Shown in pieces: positions 53,335-62,164 of a stretch of DNA of 64,000 nucleotides. Each line of letters opens with the position of its first letter. Positions within the stretch are counted from its first letter, which is position 1. The notes below the pieces were generated by a model, which did no database searches, was not told where the DNA came from, and was given only the letters and a program-made list of their open reading frames with translations. Location: NCBI RefSeq assembly GCF_032401055.1, contig NZ_CP135529.1, positions 3,036,501-3,100,500 of the forward strand. The letters are read 5' to 3'. Position numbers and translations under genes: made by a program. The stretch comes from Tardiphaga sp. 709 (GTDB lineage Bacteria > Pseudomonadota > Alphaproteobacteria > Rhizobiales > Xanthobacteraceae).

Positions 53335-53359
53335 GAACAAAACTCCCTCAGCGGGAGCT
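53335..53359 (-). terminator. Terminator at the end of the catabolic array
   Basis: On the minus strand AGCTCCC and GGGAGTT pair (one G-T pair) around GCTGA and are followed by TTTTG. The loop contains the TGA stop of the flavin-reductase-like gene, so the transcript ends immediately after the last gene. Confidence 0.65.
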
Positions 53360-53986
53360 ACGGAGTTGCCAAGTGTCGAAACTGTCGGGTTTGATCTCGA
53401 ACCGATCTTGCATCCGTGCATACATGGTTCCCGCGATACGTGCGACCGGAAGATAGTGATCATAGTCCGTACGCAAGGTGACGGGGTCGACAACACCATC
53501 GCGAACCTGAATGCCCAGGACCTCCCCGACCAGTAGGTCGCGCTCTGCGCCAAAGTTCATCATTGTCACTTTTCGGCATTCCAGTGCCGCAGGCGCCTTC
53601 GCCAAATGCGGCACCGGCACATTGATGCCAGCCGTCATTGGAAGCTGCAAAGCATCCAGTTCGCCGATGTCGGATGGAAAGCTGATTGAACAGTCGACCA
53701 TATCGTTGGCGAGGGCCTCATCCACCATATTGATAACAAACAACCCATTGGCGCGCACATTACGGGTCGTGTCCTTGACCGACAGATCGGGCCTGGCCTG
53801 CAGGCCGACCACGACCAGCGGCGGCTTTTCGGAGAACACATTGAAGAACGAGAACGGCGCTGCATTGACCACACCAGCCTCGGAAATGGTTGTGATCAAC
53901 GCAATCGGTCGCGGGACAACGAGACCACAAAGCAACTTGTAGCGCTCCGGCGCGCTAAGTTTGGCGAAATCAAAGTGAATTGTCAT
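53348..53986 (-). CDS. Flavin reductase family protein (FMN-binding split barrel)
   Basis: A 212-residue protein starting M-T-I-H-F-D-F-A-K-L. The FMN-binding split barrel is recognised by P-R-P-I-A-L-I-T-T, N-A-A-P-F-S-F-F-N-V-F-S, K-D-T-T-R-N-V-R and F-V-I-N. The pattern fits DIM6/NTAB-type oxidoreductases, some of which supply reduced flavin to monooxygenases. No monooxygenase is in view. It is the last gene of the leftward array, 48 bases after the amidohydrolase. Confidence 0.88.
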   Translation of the reverse strand: MTIHFDFAKLSAPERYKLLCGLVVPRPIALITTISEAGVVNAAPFSFFNVFSEKPPLVVVGLQARPDLSVKDTTRNVRANGLFVINMVDEALANDMVDCSISFPSDIGELDALQLPMTAGINVPVPHLAKAPAALECRKVTMMNFGAERDLLVGEVLGIQVRDGVVDPVTLRTDYDHYLPVARIAGTMYARMQDRFEIKPDSFDTWQLRSSR

Positions 53987-54034
53987 CGCAGGTCTTGCCT
54001 CTTGTGCCGCACCTTGCCGCAACGAGGCAGGAGC

Positions 54035-55024
54035 TTATCCGATCTTGAACAGCCGGCTCGCATTGCCGAACAGGACTTTCTGACGATCAGTGTCCGATAG
54101 CTTAGCCTTGTTGACCAGCCCCACCGGATCGGGGTCCCCCATGTCGAACGGGTAGTCCGAACCCATCATGACGCGATCGAGGCCCACCGTCTTGACGAGA
54201 TTGTCGATCAGCTCCGCAGAGAACACGCAGGTGTCAAACCAGAGCCGCTTGAGATAGGTCGACGGCGCATCTGCCGTGAGCCGGCGTACTTCCGGACGCA
54301 CCTTCCAGGCGTGATCCAGTCGGGCTGCGTAGAATGGGTAGAAACCACCGCCGTGGGCGATAATCACGTCGAGATCCGGATGCCGGTCGAGAATGCCGCC
54401 CATGATGAAGTGGGCGATCGCGATGGTCTCCTCGATGGGCTGACCGACGCTGTTGACCATGAAGAAATCGCCGAGCCGCTGGCCATGGGAGAAACCCAGG
54501 GGATGCACGAACAGCGGTATGCGCAGTTTGGCAAGCCGGGCATAGAGTGGATCGAAGGCGGCATGAGACAGTTCGAGGTTTTCGACGCGGGTATCGATCT
54601 GGAATCCACGCAGGCCAAGTTGCTCGACTGCATGAACCGCCTCCTCCACCGCACGCCCGGGGAACCGCATCGGCAACGTACCCATCCCGGCGAAATGTGC
54701 AGGATCCTGCGCCACGAGCGCAGCAATGTCTTCGTTCTGCACGCGCGACAGCGCACATTGCAAATCTTCGTCGGCCCAGTAGTTCTGCTGCGCCGGTGCC
54801 GGTGCGATCACCTGAAAGTCGACGCCCATCTTCGCCATCATCTCTCGGCGCTTGGCGATGTCGAGCATCAGGCCCGGGAGCAGCTTGCCCTGCTCTGCAT
54901 CAGTTTCGCGGCTCGCCGGCGACATGTCGCGCCGATAGGGATTGTCCATCGGATCGTAATGTCCGACCACCAGCGGCTCGACGCGCTTGCTGAGTGCATG
55001 AGTGTGCATGTCGATGATCGGCAT
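54035..55024 (-). CDS. Amidohydrolase family protein (ACMSD-like decarboxylase/hydrolase)
   Basis: A 329-residue TIM-barrel metalloenzyme. Metal ligands: D-M-H-T-H (His7, His9), F-V-H-P-L-G, I-I-A-H-G-G-G-F and the Asp in G-S-D-Y-P-F-D. The layout, with a long insert after the first H-x-H and a C-terminal W-F-D-T, is that of 2-amino-3-carboxymuconate-6-semialdehyde decarboxylase and gamma-resorcylate-type decarboxylases. In context it may decarboxylate or hydrolyse a pathway intermediate. It follows the amidase gene by 16 bases. Confidence 0.9.
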   Translation of the reverse strand: MPIIDMHTHALSKRVEPLVVGHYDPMDNPYRRDMSPASRETDAEQGKLLPGLMLDIAKRREMMAKMGVDFQVIAPAPAQQNYWADEDLQCALSRVQNEDIAALVAQDPAHFAGMGTLPMRFPGRAVEEAVHAVEQLGLRGFQIDTRVENLELSHAAFDPLYARLAKLRIPLFVHPLGFSHGQRLGDFFMVNSVGQPIEETIAIAHFIMGGILDRHPDLDVIIAHGGGFYPFYAARLDHAWKVRPEVRRLTADAPSTYLKRLWFDTCVFSAELIDNLVKTVGLDRVMMGSDYPFDMGDPDPVGLVNKAKLSDTDRQKVLFGNASRLFKIG

Positions 55025-55040
55025 TCGAAATCTCTTCTTC

Positions 55041-56426
55041 TTAGTTCAGTTCGGCACTGGCGGGGACGCGCTGATGCCAGTCGGTCACGCCCTGATAGGC
55101 GTGAGCGGCACGCAGGATATCGGCCTCCGCATAAGGGCGGCCAACCAGCTGGAACGCGATCGGCAGACCTGCCGCATCGAAGCCGCACGGCACTGAGGCT
55201 CCGGGTAGACCGAGATAATTGATGCCGCGGGTGCAATGTGTGAGCTGGCCGATCACGGCAGCGACGTCGGCAGGATCCCCTTCGGTGGTCGCCGCGATGG
55301 TCGGCACCGGAATCGAGATCGCCGGCAGCAGCGCGAGATCGGCGGATCCGATGCAGGATGCGATCCATTGCTGGGTGATCTGCGCACGCAACGACAGCGC
55401 TTCCACATAACGTGTCGCCGGATAGAGCAGGCCGGGCTCGATGCGAGAGCGCACCTGATCGGCATAATCCTGCGGTCGCTCGATCAGCCAGCGGCGATGG
55501 ATCGTCGCGGCCTCGACGCTCATGACGATCTGCATCAGCGCGTTGATCAAGGCCATATCCGACGGCGTGGTCTCGACGATGGTGATGCCGAGCGACCGCA
55601 GCGTCTTGACGGCTTCGTCCAGCACAGTCGCCACATCCGGATGCAGGAGCTCGCGGTAGTACCCACCGGGAATTGCGATGCGCATCCCGGTTACACCCGT
55701 ATCGAGCGTCGCTTCATAGTCGCGGTCCGCGATCACCGACAGCAGTCGCGCGGCATCCCGTGCGGTGCGGGCCAGCGGTCCCGTGCAATCCAGTGAGGCA
55801 GATAGCGGCATCACACCATCGGTCGGAACCAGTCCCCAGGTCGGCTTCAACCCGATCAGGCCGCACATCGCGCCGGGATGACGTAATGAACCGCCGGTAT
55901 CCGTCCCGAGCGAGCCGGTCACGAGACGCGCGGCGACGGCAACGCCGGAACCGGAGGACGAGCCGCCCGGCACATACGCTGGATTCCACGGGTTGCGCGC
56001 ATGCCCCAGCGATTCGTTATAACCCGTCGGACTCATGGCGAATTCAGCCAGCTGCAGCCGGCCGAGATCGAGCGCGCCGGCGGCGTCGAGCCGGGCAATC
56101 ACCGTGGCTGTCACCTCAGCGCGAAAGTCAGCCCGGATTTTCGAGCCGCCACCGGACAGATCACCAGCGCGATAGAAGAGGTCTTTATGTGCAAGAGGCA
56201 CGCCATGCAGCATCGGTAATGCCGCCCCCGATGCGCGCAACTTGTCGGCGGCTTCGGCCGCGTCCAGCGCCCGTTCGTCGTCAAGCCGCACCACGGCATG
56301 CAATTTGCGACCGATCAGATCGAGCCGTTCCAGCGCCACCGTTGTCGCCTTCACGGACGTGACTTCGCCTTTGGCGACAGCATCCGCGAGGGCGCAGAGA
56401 TCAAGGGCTGCGATTGCGCTCTGCAT
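55041..56426 (-). CDS. Amidase signature family hydrolase (AtzE/GatA-like)
   Basis: A 461-residue cytoplasmic enzyme of the Ser-cisSer-Lys type. Lys81 in L-A-H-K-D-L-F, the G-G-S-S-S-G-S motif at 154-160, and nucleophile Ser180 in T-D-T-G-G-S-L-R form the triad. The start overlaps the stop of a small AtzG-like gene (ATGA), as in the atzG-atzE pair of the cyanuric acid pathway, where the small protein is a structural partner. The substrate may be a half-amide or carboxylated urea. Confidence 0.92.
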   Translation of the reverse strand: MQSAIAALDLCALADAVAKGEVTSVKATTVALERLDLIGRKLHAVVRLDDERALDAAEAADKLRASGAALPMLHGVPLAHKDLFYRAGDLSGGGSKIRADFRAEVTATVIARLDAAGALDLGRLQLAEFAMSPTGYNESLGHARNPWNPAYVPGGSSSGSGVAVAARLVTGSLGTDTGGSLRHPGAMCGLIGLKPTWGLVPTDGVMPLSASLDCTGPLARTARDAARLLSVIADRDYEATLDTGVTGMRIAIPGGYYRELLHPDVATVLDEAVKTLRSLGITIVETTPSDMALINALMQIVMSVEAATIHRRWLIERPQDYADQVRSRIEPGLLYPATRYVEALSLRAQITQQWIASCIGSADLALLPAISIPVPTIAATTEGDPADVAAVIGQLTHCTRGINYLGLPGASVPCGFDAAGLPIAFQLVGRPYAEADILRAAHAYQGVTDWHQRVPASAELN

Positions 56427-56620
56427 CAGCGCTTGTCCATACTAGCGAGCCACGCCTGATACGCATAGGGCGTCGAATCGAACGCCATGTCTTGAACTGC
56501 TGCAGTCGCGACGCGCGTATTATTTTCCACGACCAGCCCCGTCATGCGCGGTGTGCGTTCAGCAGCGCCGGGCGCTTTGTTCAATTCGGCAGCGACTTGG
56601 CGCAACAGGTCCTCGCTCAT
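56426..56620 (-). CDS. Small AtzG-like (DUF4089-like) protein
   Basis: A 64-residue protein starting M-S-E-D-L-L-R-Q-V-A-A-E-L at 56620, seven bases after the livF-like stop. It has no signal or membrane segment. The pattern V-V-E-N-N-T-R-V-A-T-A-A-V then F-D-S-T-P-Y-A-Y-Q-A-W-L is like the small AtzG-type subunits that accompany AtzE-like amidases. The pairing with the overlapping amidase gene supports this, but sequence similarity is short and I keep it provisional. It could instead be an unrelated small protein. Confidence 0.6.
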   Translation of the reverse strand: MSEDLLRQVAAELNKAPGAAERTPRMTGLVVENNTRVATAAVQDMAFDSTPYAYQAWLASMDKR

Positions 56621-56627
56621 GATCACC

Positions 56628-57332
56628 TCAATGCACGCCGAGGCGCTGGAATAGCACGTCAGTCTGCTCATTCATTTCCTGCGACGTACCGTGATGCACG
56701 ATCTGCCCGGTTTCCATAATGTAGACGCGATCGGCGACGGCCAGCGCGCTGTAGAGATTCTGCTCGACCAGCAAGATCGACAACCCTTCCTTTTTAAGGT
56801 CGAGAATGATGCTCTCGAGGTGCTGCACCATCACCGGCGCGAGACCTTCGGACGGCTCGTCCATCAGGATCAATTCGGGATCGATCATCAGCGCACGGCC
56901 CACAGCCAGCATGCCGCGCTCACCGCCAGACAACTGGCCACCGCGGTGATAGCGGCGCTCAGCAAGCCGCGGAAAAATGCCGAATACGCGATCGAGCGTC
57001 CAGCCATCCTTGGCGCGCGCGCTCTTCAGCATGGTCAGATGCTCGGTCACCGTCAGCGATGGAAACAGCCGGCGGCCCTGCGGCACAATGGCGATCTTGC
57101 GATTGGCGATATCATGAGGACGCAGACCAATGAGGCTCTCGTCGCGCCAGGTGATCGTACCCGAGCGCACCTGCGGCGGCGTCAGGCCCATGATGGAACG
57201 AATGAAAGTGGTCTTGCCCATACCATTACGGCCGAGCAGCGCGACGATCTCGCCGGGACGCACCTCGAGCCAAGCGCCGCGCACCACGACGGCGTCGCCG
57301 TAACCGCTGTGCAGATCCTTGACCTCAAGCAT
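56628..57332 (-). CDS. livF: Branched-chain-type ABC transporter ATPase (LivF)
   Basis: A 234-residue ATPase. Walker A G-R-N-G-M-G-K-T at residues 34-41, signature L-S-G-G-E-R, Walker B L-I-L-M-D-E-P-S-E-G-L-A-P. It energises import together with LivG. It overlaps livG by eight bases. This importer probably takes up the compound degraded by the enzymes encoded around it. Confidence 0.94.
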   Translation of the reverse strand: MLEVKDLHSGYGDAVVVRGAWLEVRPGEIVALLGRNGMGKTTFIRSIMGLTPPQVRSGTITWRDESLIGLRPHDIANRKIAIVPQGRRLFPSLTVTEHLTMLKSARAKDGWTLDRVFGIFPRLAERRYHRGGQLSGGERGMLAVGRALMIDPELILMDEPSEGLAPVMVQHLESIILDLKKEGLSILLVEQNLYSALAVADRVYIMETGQIVHHGTSQEMNEQTDVLFQRLGVH

Positions 57333-58080
57333 GACGCGGCTTCCCGAGATAGACTTCCTGAACCTGCTTGTTGCGGCGGATGCCTTCCGGCGGCTCCTCC
57401 ACCAGCACGCGGCCTTCGAACATGCAGGTGACGTAGTCGACCAGACCGAGTGCCAGATCCATGTCGTGTTCGATCAGGATCACGGTGATCGCCGGATCGA
57501 GTGAGCGAATCACCTCGGCAATCATCGAGCGCTCCGACGGCGACAGGCCGGCTGCGGGCTCATCCAGCAGCAGCATGGTCGGCGTCGTCACCAGCGCAAT
57601 CGCGATTTCGAGCTGCCGCTGCTCGCCATAGGACATTTCCTTGACGATAATGTCGGCGCGCTCGGCGATCCGCGCAGCCTTTAGCGCATCCACGATACGC
57701 GCGGCCTCACCCTCGTCCGCATCTGGCGAGCCGAACAGCGAAAACTTCTTCGGCTTCAATCCACGCAGCGCCAGCATCATGTTGTCTTGCACGCTCAGCG
57801 TGGGGAACAAGTTGGTGATCTGGAAGGTACGCGAGATGCCGAGCTGCGCACGCCGGTGTGGCGGCAGTCTGGACACATCATGTCCATTGAACCTGATCTT
57901 GCCCGATGTCGGCGGATGCGCGCCGGCAATGGCGTTGAACAATGTAGTCTTGCCGGCGCCATTGGGGCCTATGATGGCGCGGCGCTGGCCCCGCGGCACA
58001 ATCAGGCTGACGCCATCGACCGCCCGCAAGGCATCGAAGGCCACTACCACATCTGTCAGCGTCAGGATCGGTTCGGACAC
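57325..58080 (-). CDS. livG: Branched-chain-type ABC transporter ATPase (LivG)
   Basis: A 251-residue ATPase starting at the GTG at 58080, which has GGGA seven bases upstream; another GTG lies at 58113. Walker A G-P-N-G-A-G-K-T at 38-45, signature M-S-Y-G-E-Q-R-Q-L-E-I, Walker B M-L-L-L-D-E-P-A-A-G-L-S. The H-P-P-T-S-G insert and extended C-terminus are LivG features. Confidence 0.94.
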   Translation of the reverse strand: MSEPILTLTDVVVAFDALRAVDGVSLIVPRGQRRAIIGPNGAGKTTLFNAIAGAHPPTSGKIRFNGHDVSRLPPHRRAQLGISRTFQITNLFPTLSVQDNMMLALRGLKPKKFSLFGSPDADEGEAARIVDALKAARIAERADIIVKEMSYGEQRQLEIAIALVTTPTMLLLDEPAAGLSPSERSMIAEVIRSLDPAITVILIEHDMDLALGLVDYVTCMFEGRVLVEEPPEGIRRNKQVQEVYLGKPRHA

Positions 58081-58142
58081 GAATAATTCCCAGTGAACGA
58101 GACGTGGCGACACGGCCGCGCCTCGATGTCAGCAATATTGAA

Positions 58143-59402
58143 TCAGGTCTTCTGGATGCCCTGGAAGGTCCGCGAGTAAGGCGGCTGCTTCAGATAGGTC
58201 GCCGGATCGTATTTCCAGAACTGCGAGACATTAGGATAGGTCTCGATCGGCACGTTCCAGTATTTGCCGTCGGCGCGCTTCACGACCTTGCGGATATAGA
58301 CGTCGTAGATCGGGTTGCCGTAGTCGTCGAACTTCACGGTCTTGCCTAGTGGCGAATTGTCGAGCTCAGTCTTGAGCACCGTATCAATGAAAGCCTCGCG
58401 ATCCTCGACCTTGCCGCCCATCTTCTTCAGCGCGACATCGATCCACATCATGCCGGAATACATCGAGAAACCGTAGAGCGACGGGATCTTGCCGTACTTC
58501 GCCTCATAATCCTTCTCGAACTTCGCGGTGGTCGGGACGTCCGAACCTTCAGCGAAATGCGCCGCTGCGATGATGCCTTCACATTCGGGGCCCATCGTGC
58601 GGATCACCGACTGGTCGGTGCCGTTCATCGCCATCAACAGCGGCGTCTTTTCCTTCAGGCCGAATGACGTGTATTGCTGGATCAGACGAGTCGAATCGGC
58701 ACCGGTTTCCATCGCGAAGATGGCATCGACCTTGAGATCGGCAAGCTGGCCGAGATAGGGGCTGAAGTCGGCAGTGTTCAGCGGATGCCAGAACTGCTGC
58801 ACAATCTGCCCGCCGCCTTCGGTGAAGACCTGGGCGAGACCGCCGCACTGTTCATGGCCGAAGGTGTAATCCTGGCTGATGGTAGCGATCTTCTTGTAGC
58901 CCTGCTTCAGGGCCCAATCGCCGAACGGATGGGTGAAGGCGCTGGCAGAATAGCCGGCGACGCGGATCACGTTCTTGATGCGGGCGCGTTGGGTGAGATC
59001 GTCAGCCGCGATAATCGGAATGAAGTAGGGCGTGCCGGTGCCCTTGACGTAGTTGGCGACAGCAAGGCCGGTATTGGCGAGCAGGTTGCCGATCAGCATG
59101 TGGCAATTACCTTGCTCGACCAGACGGCGCGCTTTCTGCAAAGCGGTGTCGGGATTCGACGCATCGTCCTCGATCACCAGCTCGACCTTGCGGCCGCCCA
59201 TCTCGTTCTTCACCTGATCGAGATAGAACTGCACGCCCTCGACCATTTCCTTGCCGCCCGAAGCGACAACGCCGGTCAGCGGCGCCAACAGACCGATCTT
59301 GATCGGGCCGGCCTGAGCCTGTGCGGAGCGCCACGGAGCGACGCCGACGCCCGCGGCAGCGACAGCCGCCGTAGTGTTCTTGAGAAATTGCCTGCGATCC
59401 AT
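58143..59402 (-). CDS. Branched-chain-type ABC transporter substrate-binding protein (LivK-like)
   Basis: A 419-residue periplasmic receptor (type I fold). The N-terminus M-D-R-R-Q-F-L-K-N-T-T is a twin-arginine signal (cleavage near A-Q-A), unlike classical LivK, which uses Sec. The mature domain starts P-I-K-I-G-L-L-A-P-L-T-G-V. Binding-protein features continue to residue 400. Ligand unknown: relatives bind amides, amino acids or aromatic acids. Confidence 0.93.
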   Translation of the reverse strand: MDRRQFLKNTTAAVAAAGVGVAPWRSAQAQAGPIKIGLLAPLTGVVASGGKEMVEGVQFYLDQVKNEMGGRKVELVIEDDASNPDTALQKARRLVEQGNCHMLIGNLLANTGLAVANYVKGTGTPYFIPIIAADDLTQRARIKNVIRVAGYSASAFTHPFGDWALKQGYKKIATISQDYTFGHEQCGGLAQVFTEGGGQIVQQFWHPLNTADFSPYLGQLADLKVDAIFAMETGADSTRLIQQYTSFGLKEKTPLLMAMNGTDQSVIRTMGPECEGIIAAAHFAEGSDVPTTAKFEKDYEAKYGKIPSLYGFSMYSGMMWIDVALKKMGGKVEDREAFIDTVLKTELDNSPLGKTVKFDDYGNPIYDVYIRKVVKRADGKYWNVPIETYPNVSQFWKYDPATYLKQPPYSRTFQGIQKT

Positions 59403-59447
59403 CTCGAAGTCCTTTCGTGAGCAACCCGATTGAAACGTGAAACCGAC

Positions 59448-60410
59448 TTATCGCACCTTGCGCGAGGTGATCGCGCGCAGCTTGCCTATGATGCCCTCGG
59501 GGGCAAAGATCATGATGAGAACGAAAGTGATGCCGAGCACCATCAACCAGCGTTCGGTATAGGAGCTGACGATATTCTCCAGCACGATGATCGCCGCTGC
59601 GCCGACAAAGGCGCCGAAAAGCGTGCCGACACCGCCCGCGATCATCATCAACACGCCTTCCACCGATTGCGCGAGCGCGACGGTCGAAGGGCTGACGAAA
59701 TTGTTGAACATCGCATAGAGCCCACCGGCGATGCCGGCGAAGATGCCTGACACCGTGAAACCGATAAATAGATGCAGCGGCACATTATAGCCGAGGCTGC
59801 GCATGCGGCTTTCGCTGTCGCGAATGCCGCGCAACGTCAGGCCGAACGGCGATCGCACGAACCGCCACATGGCAAAAGATACAATGACGGCGCCGGTGAG
59901 CACCGCCCAATAGAACGCACTGTGGCTCATCAGGGCCGCCGGCCGCACATCGGCGCGCATGCCGTTCTCGCCGCCGGTGACCTGCGTCCAACGTAGGCAG
60001 ACGCCCCACACGATCATGCCGAGCGCCAACGTCAGCAACAGGAAGTAGACGCCGGAGGTGCGCACGGCGAGCAGCGCAAATACGGAGGCCACCGCGGTCG
60101 CCGCCAGCAGCCCGAGCGCGAAACCCGTCCAGGGCGACAGGCCAGCCTGGCCGGTCGCATAGACGACGACATAGGTCGAGACACCGAAGATGGCGCCATG
60201 GCCGAGCGAAGTCCGCCCGGCAAAGCCGGCGAGAATATCGATTGACATGGCGAGGACTCCGAAGATCAACACTTCGGTGGCGAGGCCGACCTGATAGCTT
60301 GACAGCACCATCGGCAGACAGGCAGCGACGATCGCCACCAGCGCGGCGATGACCAGCGCACGGCTAGTCATGCCGGCGAGACCTGACGTTTTGGATACGG
60401 GCTGCGTCAT
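59448..60410 (-). CDS. livM: Branched-chain-type ABC transporter permease (LivM)
   Basis: A 320-residue inner-membrane permease with about nine helices. The EAA-like motif is G-R-T-S-L-G-H-G-A-I-F-G-V-S-T-Y-V-V near 70. It overlaps livH by four bases and is followed after 45 bases by the binding-protein gene. Together with LivH it forms the membrane channel. Confidence 0.93.
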   Translation of the reverse strand: MTQPVSKTSGLAGMTSRALVIAALVAIVAACLPMVLSSYQVGLATEVLIFGVLAMSIDILAGFAGRTSLGHGAIFGVSTYVVVYATGQAGLSPWTGFALGLLAATAVASVFALLAVRTSGVYFLLLTLALGMIVWGVCLRWTQVTGGENGMRADVRPAALMSHSAFYWAVLTGAVIVSFAMWRFVRSPFGLTLRGIRDSESRMRSLGYNVPLHLFIGFTVSGIFAGIAGGLYAMFNNFVSPSTVALAQSVEGVLMMIAGGVGTLFGAFVGAAAIIVLENIVSSYTERWLMVLGITFVLIMIFAPEGIIGKLRAITSRKVR

Positions 60411-61258
60411 GTGGCACGTCCGAACAGGCCGAGCGGACGGAATGCGAGCAACACCGCCATCGGGCCGAAGATCACGAAATAAGCGAGTTCGGGGAACATT
60501 ACTTGGCCGAGCGTATTCAGAAGCCCGACTAGCAGGCTACCGACACCGACGCCGACGAGGCTGCCACGCCCACCGATGATGACGACGGCGAGACTAAAGG
60601 TGAGGATTTCCGCGTCCGCTGAGGGATAGAGCGACAGGAATGCACCGCCCATCAGACCACCGAGACCAGCCAGCGCTGAACCGAATAGGAAAGTGAAGAG
60701 GAAGACGCGGCGAATATTGACGCCGGACGCTTCGACCATCTCGGCATCGTCGACGCCAGCGCGGATCAGGGCTCCGAGCCGGGTGTGATTGAGCAGCACC
60801 CACAGGCCGATGAAGACGAAGATGCCCATGCCCAGCACAAACAACCGGTATATCGGATAGAAGGTGCCGAACACCCGCGTGCCGCCGCGCAGCATCTCCG
60901 GAATCGGCACCGTGAAGCTGTCGCCGCCCCAGATCACCAGCGCGAGATCGTTGAGGAAAAAGGCAACGCCGAGCGTCAGCAGCACCTGCCGCAGCTCATT
61001 GCCGCGCACGAAGCGCAGCAGTCCCTGATCGAGTACGAAGCCAATGGCCGCGATCGCCGCCATGGCGCCAATGCCACCGACGACAAAGCTGCCGGTCTTC
61101 ACCGCAACGCTATAGCCGATATAGCCGCCGAACAGATACAGCGCGCCATGCGCGAGATTGACGATGCGCAGCAGGCCGAAGATCAGCGTGAAGCCGCTTG
61201 CCACCACGAACAGCAGCGCGGCGAAAGTCAGGCCGTTGAGGAGTTGAAAGAGACTCAT
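60407..61258 (-). CDS. livH: Branched-chain-type ABC transporter permease (LivH)
   Basis: A 283-residue permease with about eight helices, starting M-S-L-F-Q-L-L-N-G-L-T-F-A-A-L-L-F. The conserved N-L-A-H-G-A-L-Y-L-F-G-G-Y segment is near 33 and G-R-G-S-L-V-G-V-G-V-G-S near 230. First Liv gene of the array, 19 bases after a deacetylase-fold gene. Confidence 0.93.
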   Translation of the reverse strand: MSLFQLLNGLTFAALLFVVASGFTLIFGLLRIVNLAHGALYLFGGYIGYSVAVKTGSFVVGGIGAMAAIAAIGFVLDQGLLRFVRGNELRQVLLTLGVAFFLNDLALVIWGGDSFTVPIPEMLRGGTRVFGTFYPIYRLFVLGMGIFVFIGLWVLLNHTRLGALIRAGVDDAEMVEASGVNIRRVFLFTFLFGSALAGLGGLMGGAFLSLYPSADAEILTFSLAVVIIGGRGSLVGVGVGSLLVGLLNTLGQVMFPELAYFVIFGPMAVLLAFRPLGLFGRAT

Positions 61259-61277
61259 GCCCTGCTGCTTGCCTGAT

Positions 61278-62162
61278 CTATGCTTCTGGCGCTATCGGTC
61301 CGACCGAAAGATACCAATCGAGAATCTGTTCGCCGGTCATGAAGGCCACGTCGGATTTCTTCTGGATGGTCTCGAAGATCCGGCGGAAGTGCTTCAGGCG
61401 ATGCGGCGCGCCCATGATGTAGGGATGCACAACCAAGGCCATGACCCGGGCCGAGTTCTCGGAATCCTCGTAAATCTGCTCAAACTGGTCGATGGCCCGG
61501 TCGTAATATTCCGACGCCTTGTGATGCTGGATCAGCATCATTGCGACGTCATTGCATTCCTGCGTATAGGGCACGTTGACGATCGGTGTCGTCGTGGTCT
61601 TGAGCCATACCGGCTGATCGTCGAGTACCCAGTCGGCGACGTAGTCATAGCCTTCCTGTTTCAGCAGGTCCGGCGTTTCCCAGGTCTCGGTCAGACCCGG
61701 CCCGAGCCAGCCGCGCGGCCGCTTGCCAGTGGCCTTCTCGATCACGTCGGCAGTCTTGCGGATATCCTCGCGCTCGTTCTCCACCTTCTGCATATTGCGC
61801 TGGGTGAAACCATGACCCATGAATTCCCAGTTGCGCGCCTTGGCTGCCTCGACGATGGGTGGGTAAGCGGCGATCGCCGAGCCATTGATCGCCAGCGCGG
61901 CGGGGAGCTTGTAGTCGTCGAACACTTTCAGCATGCGCCAGAAGCCGACACGATTGCCGTATTCGTGCCAGGCCCAGTTCGGAACGTCCGGCGACGGCGA
62001 GCCGCCGGCCGGCGGTGTCAGCACCGTGCGCGGCATCGGTTGCTTGGCGTCCCATTCCTCGACATTGACGATGATCCACACTGCCATGCGCTTGCCATTC
62101 GGCAGCTTCAGCGGTGGACGAGCGTCAATCGGCGAGTAGCAAATGCGTTCGGTCGGCAACAT
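61278..62162 (-). CDS. PuuE-like polysaccharide-deacetylase-fold protein, copy 1
   Basis: A 294-residue protein of the NodB-fold group that includes the metal-free allantoinase PuuE and cyclic imide hydrolase. Features: V-N-V-E-E-W-D where true deacetylases have the T-F-D-D motif, H-E-Y-G-N-R-V-G-F-W-R-M near 66 as in PuuE, F-M-G-H-G-F-T-Q-R-N with only one His of the zinc H-x(3)-H, and R-G-W-L-G-P-G-L-T-E-T. It is a paralogue of the 294-residue protein encoded at 62869-63753. It probably opens a cyclic amide ring (inferred). Confidence 0.88.
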   Translation of the reverse strand: MLPTERICYSPIDARPPLKLPNGKRMAVWIIVNVEEWDAKQPMPRTVLTPPAGGSPSPDVPNWAWHEYGNRVGFWRMLKVFDDYKLPAALAINGSAIAAYPPIVEAAKARNWEFMGHGFTQRNMQKVENEREDIRKTADVIEKATGKRPRGWLGPGLTETWETPDLLKQEGYDYVADWVLDDQPVWLKTTTTPIVNVPYTQECNDVAMMLIQHHKASEYYDRAIDQFEQIYEDSENSARVMALVVHPYIMGAPHRLKHFRRIFETIQKKSDVAFMTGEQILDWYLSVGPIAPEA

Positions 62163-62164
62163 GA

